Source: Flavobacteriaceae bacterium (GTDB lineage Bacteria > Bacteroidota > Bacteroidia > Flavobacteriales > Flavobacteriaceae). Taken from it: a stretch of DNA of 36,125 nucleotides. Below the pieces are notes generated by a model that was given only the letters and a program-made list of their open reading frames with translations, was not told the DNA's origin and ran no database searches. The position numbers and the translations under genes are program-made. The stretch is from contig JAQWHT010000079.1 of NCBI GenBank assembly GCA_029249225.1, forward strand, positions 1-36,125, read 5' to 3'. Below are positions 1 to 6,919 of this stretch, piece after piece (the stretch's first letter is position 1; each line of letters starts with the position of its first letter).

Positions 1-1
1 A

Positions 2-160
2 AATTTTTCTAAGGCACGACTTACTATTCCGTCAACTCAAGATTGGTTACTAATAAAACAAGGAAAACAACTTGTCGATGATTTTGAGAAGAAGGTAAAT
101 CAATTTTATGCTGATTGGAAAAAAGAAATAGCCCTCCTTAATTCACGAGAGATCAATTAA
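2..160 (+). CDS. C-terminal end of a plus-strand gene (partial, unidentified)
   Basis: An open frame enters from the left edge and ends at TAA 158-160, giving 52 visible residues. The tail is hydrophilic and helix-like (LVDDFEKKVNQFYADWKKEI), with no membrane segment or motif. It loosely recalls the extreme C-terminus of secreted BNR/VPS10-type beta-propeller 'glycosyl hydrolase' proteins of Bacteroidota, but that is only an impression. Its stop shares the four bases TTAA with the stop of the opposing aldo/keto reductase gene, which supports it as a real gene end. The function cannot be assigned from this fragment. Confidence 0.55.
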   Translation, partial: NFSKARLTIPSTQDWLLIKQGKQLVDDFEKKVNQFYADWKKEIALLNSREIN

Positions 161-1605
161 TCCAAGATGGCTTCCGCTTCAATTTCAACTTTATACCCTT
201 CTCCTACAAGCTTTGCCTGGACCAAAGTGTTCACAGGATCTATATTTTTAAAACGAGAACCGTGGGCTTTGGCAATAACCTCCCAATCTTCGATATCGTC
301 AACAAATATTCGGGTCCTAACTACGTCTTTTAAACTACCCCCCAATGAGGTAATTGCTCCTTCAATTTTATCAATTACAAACTGAGTTTGAGCTGCTGCA
401 TCAATCCCCCCGATAACTTTGTTTTGATGTGTGGCTGTAGTTCCAGAAACCAAAATTCGATTTCCTTTTTTGACAGCACGAGAGTAACCCGCAAAAGATT
501 CCCAAACAGTGCCGCTATAGACTTGTTCCCTTGTTTCTGATTTTATCACTTTTTCATAAACCACAGGAAAAGCTTCAAGGTGATGGCTTAAATCCCCAGA
601 TGCAGTTAAAAAGGGAGGGACTCGGTATTCATCTCCACAATTTCCTGGAATTAGGTTTAATTTTGAAATCCCATCTTGAATTAGAGCAATATCCTCTTTG
701 TCAAGAAAGAGGTCCATCAATGTTTGATGTGCAGTAATGTGGTTACTTTCTCCCAATCGTGCACCAATAATCACAGCAGCAACATTTGGATTCTCAAGTA
801 CAAATCTACTGGCAATGTTAGCAATTGATGTTTGGTGTTTTTTAGCTACTTGATTCAATCGTTCCAATAAGTGTTGAAATAATGACCATCCTCCGGCAGC
901 TTCGATAAAACGAATATATTTCATCTGAGACCAGGTCTGTAACGCTTCCCTACGGGGTTGTTCTAATCCAAGCCATCGATCAGAGAGAAAACCTCCTAAT
1001 AAGGTTCCATAAGCCAATAGTTTGACATTGTACTCATTACAAACTTCTTTCATTGAACCTAATGCACGTTGATCTATAACAGAATGAGAAATTTGATTAG
1101 ATACAATTGGTATACCACTTGCAAGTGCAATTCGTAAATGATTTGCATCAAAATTTGTAACTCCAATATTTTGAATTAATCCAGCTTCTTTCAACTCTTT
1201 TAAATAAAAAAGACCATCTAACCAGCTAGGATCCGAATAAAGCCATGCGTGAAATTGAATAAGATCAATATGCTTTTGCTGCATTCTATCCAAGGCAAGT
1301 TCAATTGCCTCTCTTACCATTTTTTTGTCTATAGGCCCTGGCTTAGGCACCCATTTGGTGAATAGAGTAATTTTATCTTTATCAGGATGATTATTCTTAC
1401 AATTTCCCGCGATAATCTCACTTGACCCATAATGATCTGCCATATCAAATGTTGAAAATCCTGCTTCTATATAAGGATACATATAAGATGCAGTTTCTGT
1501 GGGATCTAGAGTTGGATTTTTGCGCTCCATATCAGCTATTTGCCACAAACCCATGACTAATCTTGGGACTGTTAAAGTAGGACTTAACTTAACTGTTTTA
1601 TTCAT
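157..1605 (-). CDS. Aldo/keto reductase fused to a C-terminal Rid (YjgF/RidA-like) domain
   Basis: A cytoplasmic 482-residue protein with two domains. Residues 1 to about 325 are an aldo/keto reductase barrel with the catalytic tetrad visible: Asp54 and Tyr59 (FDMADHYGS), Lys84 (FTKW) and His119 (IQFHAW). It should reduce a carbonyl or oxidise an alcohol with NAD(P)(H). Residues about 350-482 form a Rid-fold domain (ILVSGTTA, VVRTRIFVDD, KVEIEAEAIL). RidA enamine/imine deaminases carry a key Arg in a PARS-type motif; here the equivalent segment reads PVNT, so Arg appears replaced by Asn and deaminase activity is doubtful. It is the last gene of a six-gene minus-strand operon, 2 bp after the APC permease. 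The stop overlaps the opposing gene by 4 bp. The AKR and Rid folds are clear; the substrate is unknown. Confidence 0.9.
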   Translation of the reverse strand: MNKTVKLSPTLTVPRLVMGLWQIADMERKNPTLDPTETASYMYPYIEAGFSTFDMADHYGSSEIIAGNCKNNHPDKDKITLFTKWVPKPGPIDKKMVREAIELALDRMQQKHIDLIQFHAWLYSDPSWLDGLFYLKELKEAGLIQNIGVTNFDANHLRIALASGIPIVSNQISHSVIDQRALGSMKEVCNEYNVKLLAYGTLLGGFLSDRWLGLEQPRREALQTWSQMKYIRFIEAAGGWSLFQHLLERLNQVAKKHQTSIANIASRFVLENPNVAAVIIGARLGESNHITAHQTLMDLFLDKEDIALIQDGISKLNLIPGNCGDEYRVPPFLTASGDLSHHLEAFPVVYEKVIKSETREQVYSGTVWESFAGYSRAVKKGNRILVSGTTATHQNKVIGGIDAAAQTQFVIDKIEGAITSLGGSLKDVVRTRIFVDDIEDWEVIAKAHGSRFKNIDPVNTLVQAKLVGEGYKVEIEAEAILD

Positions 1606-1607
1606 TG

Positions 1608-3083
1608 CTATTCTTTTGGTAATTTTTTAAACCGTGATTTATTTAAACTGAACTCATGTTTGTTCCATTTATATAAGAAAACCAGACTCGCCAAGCCCAT
1701 AACAATGAGCCAAACATAAGTAGAATGAAAATACCAAGCATCAACCGTGCTGCTAAGATCTTTATATAAATGAATAATTAAAAAGCCCGATAGAAAGAAA
1801 ATTCCTCCCCAACCTATAAATAGTTGTGCAGATCTTCCTCTAAGAATTTTTATTTTTTTGAATAAGTCTGGATTGTAACTTTTTATAGTTAAAAGCGTAA
1901 TACACATCAATAAAAAATTGACCAGCATTGAAGTCACCATTATATCGATCCCAAGGAAAAAATCACCTGCAAAGTTAGACCCCAAAACCCCTATGGTAGA
2001 CATCATTCCTGCCATGATCAAAGCAACAACAGGGGTGTTGTTTTTAGTGTGAATTATTGTCAATTTATTGGATATAATACCGTCTTTAGCCCAAGCAAAC
2101 ATAAGCCTTGAGACAGACAATAACATAGCAGGGAGATCGTTTATCAATGCTACAGTAGCACCAAGAATGATCAGAGTATCTAACCCACTAGGTAAAACAT
2201 AGCTCAAAAGTCCCGGCGCAGTAATGTCTTTAATCTGAGCTTGCTCTGCGATAAAACTCCAAGGGATTATGGAATAGACAGAAGCTGTGAATAAAAAATA
2301 AAAAAGACCAACACCCAGTATTGCAATTAAAATCGCCAAGGGTAAGTTTCTCCTAGGATTAACTGCCTCACTTCCAGTTTGAGCAATTGCATCAAAGCCA
2401 ATAAAACTGGAAAACATGACAGCAGCAGCAGAAAAAAAAGCATACCATTTGAAATCCGGTTGGGGAGGCACAATATGTGAAAGGCCTTCTTTTTGTTCTA
2501 GAGCAACTAAAAAATCATCCACCTCAAAGAAGAGACTTGCTAAAATCACAATACTTCCTAAGCTAAAAATAACAATGACCATGGGGAGCAATAAATTAGT
2601 GTATGATTTAATCCCTTTGATATTCACATATACAAAACTCCAAATAAAACATAAAGATAGGCTTACTCGAATCCAGGAAACCTCTAAAAGACTGGAAAGA
2701 GAAAAGAATTCATAACTGTAGGCGATATCACGTAAAAAAGGAATGGATATATAGGCTATAACTCCTATTACAATTGACAACCCAAACCATTGCGAAAAAC
2801 TAGCTGCAAAACCAAGATAAGGATTCAAACCTCTACTTACATAGAGATAACTTCCTCCTGCCCTTGGCATAGCAGAAGATAAAATTGCATAGGCCAAACC
2901 CGCAAAAAGAGCAGGAATAGCAGCAAAAATAAAAGCCCAAAGAACATTAGGCCCTATCAACGGAACACTTCTGTGAATCATAAAAGGAACCACATTTATT
3001 GAAGCACCTACCATGGAAGAAACACCCGTTGCTACAACAGCAAACAACCCCATTTGACGACTTAGTTTAGGCTTTTCATCCAT
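1608..3083 (-). CDS. APC-family amino acid/polyamine-type permease
   Basis: An integral inner-membrane transporter of 491 residues with about 12 hydrophobic segments. The start is typical of APC (amino acid-polyamine-organocation) permeases: an unwound first helix around GLFAVVATGVSSMVGASINV, then PRAGGSYLYVSRGLNPYLGF, a family signature after TM2. It probably imports a small amine or amino-acid-like solute by proton or sodium symport; specificity cannot be read from the sequence. It lies 2 bp upstream of the AKR-Rid gene and 59 bp downstream of the DUF2231/cytochrome gene. This suggests that the solute taken up is handled by the reductase and derives from the periplasmic enzymes encoded upstream. 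The ATG at 3083 directly precedes the soluble N-terminal tail. Confidence 0.88.
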   Translation of the reverse strand: MDEKPKLSRQMGLFAVVATGVSSMVGASINVVPFMIHRSVPLIGPNVLWAFIFAAIPALFAGLAYAILSSAMPRAGGSYLYVSRGLNPYLGFAASFSQWFGLSIVIGVIAYISIPFLRDIAYSYEFFSLSSLLEVSWIRVSLSLCFIWSFVYVNIKGIKSYTNLLLPMVIVIFSLGSIVILASLFFEVDDFLVALEQKEGLSHIVPPQPDFKWYAFFSAAAVMFSSFIGFDAIAQTGSEAVNPRRNLPLAILIAILGVGLFYFLFTASVYSIIPWSFIAEQAQIKDITAPGLLSYVLPSGLDTLIILGATVALINDLPAMLLSVSRLMFAWAKDGIISNKLTIIHTKNNTPVVALIMAGMMSTIGVLGSNFAGDFFLGIDIMVTSMLVNFLLMCITLLTIKSYNPDLFKKIKILRGRSAQLFIGWGGIFFLSGFLIIHLYKDLSSTVDAWYFHSTYVWLIVMGLASLVFLYKWNKHEFSLNKSRFKKLPKE

Positions 3084-3142
3084 TAAAATCTAAGATATTA
3101 TATTTCATCATTTAAAATAAAAAGCGGCTGTATAAATCTTCA

Positions 3143-4528
3143 TCAATACACTATATCATCTGAAGCTAGTTTTGGCAAAATATAGTCTCCAAGTTTAATA
3201 ATACCCTTAAGTTTTGGAGTTAATTCAATCTCTTCTGTTAGGTTTCTTTTCGACTGGTAGACAAAAACTTGTTCTATAGCGGGAAGATTTAAAAGTTGTG
3301 GAAGGTTAGATCCTTTGAGGGAGGTTTCAACAAGGTAGAGCTTTTTCAGTCGCTTTAAAGCACTTAGCTGACTCATTCCCTCTCCACTAACCTTAGTGTG
3401 GTTGAGTTTAATTTGAACCAAATTGGGGAATTGGGCTAAACGATTAAAAATAGAATCATTGACTGAACTATAACTTAAATCGATACTGACCAAATGTTGT
3501 TGTATCCCCTGTAAAATATCCATTTGTTGAGTTTCAAAATTAGGATAGTTAAGCATGCTAACATTAAGCAAGTTAGATTCTTTAGTAACAGGTGAAACTA
3601 GAATATTTTTGGAAAGAAGCTGATCAAGGGTTTTGGTATCTGGTGAATCAAGCACCACATCTGGGTAGAAATTTTCTTTTTCTTTTGAGAAAAAAGCATC
3701 AATTTTATTGCGTTCTACACCAAGCTGACCTATGGTTTGATTTTCAGGTGCCCCTATTTCAATCCAATAACTGATAATATTGATTTCTGCTTTAGTCAAT
3801 TGTTTTTTTGATTTTGGCGGCATGTGCTTTTTTTCTTCCTTGGGAAGGTGAATTCTCAAAAAGAGTTCACTTTGTTCAGGATTCTTATAATTAACTATTA
3901 GTCCATTTTTTCCTCCTTTTTGAAGTGCTTTATAAGTATGCATTTGCAGCTCGCCTTTAGTCTTTTTAGGATTGTGACAGCTCATGCATTTTTGTGATAA
4001 TATAGGCGCTATTAAACTGGTATACATTGGTTGTTCTAAATAATTATCTTCATTTAATTGAACTTCAAAATCATTACTTTCACCAGATAAAAAGGTAGAA
4101 GACAACTCTTTTAAAGGCTCAGTTAAATGATTCTCCCCATGAGTTATAGTACCGCCAAAATGTCCTGTCAGAAGCAGACTAATCAATAAGCCCACAGAAA
4201 AAAAAAGTCTTGGAATACGAATTAAAAACGCTTGTTTTCGTAAAAAAAAATAAAACCCTATTGATAGGACAAGGGTAAGTATCCCAAAATAAAAATGTGC
4301 TTGAATAGTTTTCCATAAATATCCTTCTTGCTGATATTGAAAAAAACCAGAAATCAATGAAAACACCCCGCTAACTATTGTCCAAAACAAAGTGAATTTT
4401 AAAACTTTTTCTGATTCATTAAAATTCTTTCTATTAAACTCGATAAGTAAAGCAAGTAAAATAAAGCCAATAGGTAAATGCACTAATAGAGGATGAAAAC
4501 GACCAGTAAATGTTAAAAAAGCATCCAT
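3143..4528 (-). CDS. DUF2231-type membrane protein with cytochrome c motif and leucine-rich-like tail
   Basis: 461 residues. The N-terminus (about 10-125) has four membrane helices beginning FHPLLVHLPIGF, the hallmark of the DUF2231 family. A periplasmic segment with one CxxCH heme c site follows (CMSCH, Cys181, Cys184, His185), of the 'planctomycete cytochrome C' type, with HMPPKSKK downstream likely giving the axial Met. The last 150 residues contain leucine-rich-like repeats (SIDLSYSSVNDSIF, QIKLNHTKVSGEGM, KLYLVETSLKG). It is likely an inner-membrane electron carrier or scaffold facing the periplasm. It ends 59 bp before the permease and starts 4 bp after the isomerase-like gene, so it belongs to the operon. 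The redox partner is presumably the PSD1/DUF1501 pair, which is inference. Confidence 0.85.
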   Translation of the reverse strand: MDAFLTFTGRFHPLLVHLPIGFILLALLIEFNRKNFNESEKVLKFTLFWTIVSGVFSLISGFFQYQQEGYLWKTIQAHFYFGILTLVLSIGFYFFLRKQAFLIRIPRLFFSVGLLISLLLTGHFGGTITHGENHLTEPLKELSSTFLSGESNDFEVQLNEDNYLEQPMYTSLIAPILSQKCMSCHNPKKTKGELQMHTYKALQKGGKNGLIVNYKNPEQSELFLRIHLPKEEKKHMPPKSKKQLTKAEINIISYWIEIGAPENQTIGQLGVERNKIDAFFSKEKENFYPDVVLDSPDTKTLDQLLSKNILVSPVTKESNLLNVSMLNYPNFETQQMDILQGIQQHLVSIDLSYSSVNDSIFNRLAQFPNLVQIKLNHTKVSGEGMSQLSALKRLKKLYLVETSLKGSNLPQLLNLPAIEQVFVYQSKRNLTEEIELTPKLKGIIKLGDYILPKLASDDIVY

Positions 4529-4532
4529 AAGA

Positions 4533-5411
4533 TTAGTTCTTGTGATTCATGTGTTCTTTAATTGCTTTCATCATGAAAACATTTGCTTCCCATTGATCAC
4601 TTAAAGGGTTTTGAGTGAAAGGTTCTGTAGGCAAATAATTTGGAGGTCCAAATTCAGTGGTTACAGTGGGTATACTTCCAGCTTCCCAATGGTTTAAAAT
4701 AATTTCCTCCCATAGTACAAGATGTCGATCCAAAGTGTTTTTCCATTCTGGAGCTTGTGGGTTATTCACCTGGGGACCTTCTTCAAAACCAACTCTAGCA
4801 TGGATGTGATTGGTCCGAATTAATACTTCATTTAATCGCTTTTGTTGTTTTTGGAGTAAGGATTCGTGAACTACCATCCAATGACTCACATCTAATGTGA
4901 GGCTAAATATTGAATTGGAATCCAAATATTTTTTAGTTTCAGGTAATGAATAACTGAATCTTCCCCGGTGGGTTTCGTGATAAATTGGAATATTGTGTTT
5001 TGTACTCAGTTCGGTAGCTACACTTAAAAACGCCATATTTTGTTCAAAACTTAAAAATTCACTCCCTGTATGTGAATTAATAGCATATGGTTTTTGGTCA
5101 ATTGCCTTTTTCAAATACTCTCGATAGGCCTCTAAACTCATATCAAATGGAATCCCATTGTTGGTTCCACATAGGTATATCACTTTTAGATTGTATTTTT
5201 TTAGCCCTTCAAAGATCTCTTTTTGAGAAGAGGGATTGGTTGGAAACCATACCTCTACCCCATCATATCCAGAATTTTTTGCCTTTAAAAAAAACTCTTC
5301 CCAGGTACCTTCAAAACCCCAATTGGGTTGAAAAAATAAAATTTTATTCTGAGCAAATCCTGTCTCAAAAATAAAAACAAGAAGAATTAATATTTTATAA
5401 AAATAACTCAT
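4533..5411 (-). CDS. Secreted sugar phosphate isomerase/epimerase-like TIM-barrel protein
   Basis: 292 residues with an N-terminal signal peptide (residues 1-20, ending TGFAQ). The mature part is a xylose-isomerase-like/AP-endonuclease-2 TIM barrel: GYDGVEVWFP, YLCGTNNG, YHETHRG, TLDVSHWMVVHES and NHIHARVG follow the order of metal-binding segments (Glu, His, Asp, His) in this superfamily. Members isomerise, epimerise or dehydrate sugars and inositols. Export to the periplasm is less usual than cytoplasmic location but is common when such genes sit beside DUF1501 and PSD1 genes. It is 4 bp from the downstream cytochrome gene and 11 bp from the upstream DUF1501 gene. The exact reaction is unknown. 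Confidence 0.85.
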   Translation of the reverse strand: MSYFYKILILLVFIFETGFAQNKILFFQPNWGFEGTWEEFFLKAKNSGYDGVEVWFPTNPSSQKEIFEGLKKYNLKVIYLCGTNNGIPFDMSLEAYREYLKKAIDQKPYAINSHTGSEFLSFEQNMAFLSVATELSTKHNIPIYHETHRGRFSYSLPETKKYLDSNSIFSLTLDVSHWMVVHESLLQKQQKRLNEVLIRTNHIHARVGFEEGPQVNNPQAPEWKNTLDRHLVLWEEIILNHWEAGSIPTVTTEFGPPNYLPTEPFTQNPLSDQWEANVFMMKAIKEHMNHKN

Positions 5412-5422
5412 GTAGTATTCGA

Positions 5423-6919
5423 TTAAGCTAAAATCTCATGTATTACTCGTCCCTCAACATCAGTCAACCTAAAAGGTCTTCCTTGAAAATCAAAAGTAAA
5501 TTGTTCGTGATCAAAGCCAAGTAGATGTAAAATAGTTGCTTGAACATCATGCACCGAAACCCTTCCATTGATACCTCTAAAACCAATTTCATCTGTTTCA
5601 CCATGAACATATCCTTTTTTTACTCCTCCACCTGCCATCCACATGGTAAATGCTTCTCCTTGATGATCTCTACCGATGAGGCTGTTTTGAATTCCTGCAC
5701 GATTTTCCCACATGGGTGTTCTGCCAAATTCACCTCCCCAAACAACAAGGGTTTCTTCCAGTAAACCACGCTGTTTTAGATCGAGTAATAGTGCTGATAC
5801 TGGTCTATCCATATCTCTACACTTATTCAAAAAACCTTTACTGAGTGCTTCGGATTCACTTGCTCCATGTGAGTCCCATCCCCAGTCGTATAGTTGTACA
5901 AAACGTACTCCTTTTTCAACCATTTTACGAGCTAAAAGACAATTGTTTGCAAGCGACTCCTTACCTGGCTTGACCCCGTACATTTCTTTGATATACTCAG
6001 GTTCGTCATTAATATTCATTACTTCTGGTACAGAAACTTGCATCCTATAAGCCATTTCATATTGACTGATTCGAGTTAACACCTCTGGATCTTGAAACTT
6101 TTGATATTCTTTGTAGTTAATTTCATTAATTGACTGAATAATTTTTCTTTTAAGGTCTCTGGAAACTCCTTTAGGATCTTTTAAGTAGAGAACCGGATCT
6201 CCTTTCGAGCGGCAGTGTACACCCTGGTAGATAGAAGGGAGAAAGCCATTTCCCCAAAGACTTTTTCCAGCATCTGGGGTTCCACCTGAAGTCAATACCA
6301 CAAAACCAGGAAGGTTATTATTTTCAGACCCTAATCCGTAAGTTATCCATGAGCCTAAAGAGGGCCTTCCAAATCGAGCACTTCCTGTAAACATTAATAA
6401 TTGTGCTGGACCGTGATTAAACTGATCCGTATGCACTGCTTTTAAAAAAGAAACCTCATCTACAACATTTTTAAAATGGGGTAGGTGATTGGACACCCAA
6501 TTTCCTGATTCCCCTTCCTTAGAAAAAGTAGCTTGGGGGCCTAACATATTAGGCACCCCCTCTATAAATGCAAATTCCTTTCCTTCGATTAGAGATTCTG
6601 GACAGGGCTTGTTATGTAATTTTGCTAATTCAGGTTTATAATCAAACAATTCTAATTGAGAAGGGGCTCCTACCATATGGAGATAGATCACACTTTTCAC
6701 TTTGGGAGACAAAGGAGGAGCAAGCGGAGCCATTGGATTTAAAGCTCTACGTGTACTGTAATCATAAACTGTTTTTTGGTCAAAAGAACACGAGTTTAAG
6801 AGGCTACCCAGGGCGATTCCCCCTAGACCAAGAGTACAATCCTTCAAAAAGTGACGCCTGCTATTTAGCCTGGCTTGCATCTCTTTATTCTCAATTAATA
6901 ATTTTTTCAAGTTATCCAT
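5423..6919 (-). CDS. DUF1501 protein, Tat-exported lipoprotein
   Basis: 498 residues. The N-terminus carries a twin-arginine motif (SRRHFLKD, Arg21-Arg22), a hydrophobic stretch and a lipobox-like LLNSC with Cys44, so it should be exported folded and possibly lipidated. The rest matches DUF1501, a family structurally related to sulfatases and alkaline phosphatases: YLHMVGAPSQLELFDYKP, HGPAQLLMFTGSARFGRPSLGSW, DWGWDSHG, VVWGGEFGRTP and GRDHQGEAFTMWMAGGGVK are all family hallmarks. The biochemical role is not established. It begins inside the end of the PSD1 gene (8-bp overlap ATGGATAA), showing translational coupling; DUF1501 and PSD1 genes are regularly paired, best known in Planctomycetes. 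Confidence 0.92.
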   Translation of the reverse strand: MDNLKKLLIENKEMQARLNSRRHFLKDCTLGLGGIALGSLLNSCSFDQKTVYDYSTRRALNPMAPLAPPLSPKVKSVIYLHMVGAPSQLELFDYKPELAKLHNKPCPESLIEGKEFAFIEGVPNMLGPQATFSKEGESGNWVSNHLPHFKNVVDEVSFLKAVHTDQFNHGPAQLLMFTGSARFGRPSLGSWITYGLGSENNNLPGFVVLTSGGTPDAGKSLWGNGFLPSIYQGVHCRSKGDPVLYLKDPKGVSRDLKRKIIQSINEINYKEYQKFQDPEVLTRISQYEMAYRMQVSVPEVMNINDEPEYIKEMYGVKPGKESLANNCLLARKMVEKGVRFVQLYDWGWDSHGASESEALSKGFLNKCRDMDRPVSALLLDLKQRGLLEETLVVWGGEFGRTPMWENRAGIQNSLIGRDHQGEAFTMWMAGGGVKKGYVHGETDEIGFRGINGRVSVHDVQATILHLLGFDHEQFTFDFQGRPFRLTDVEGRVIHEILA

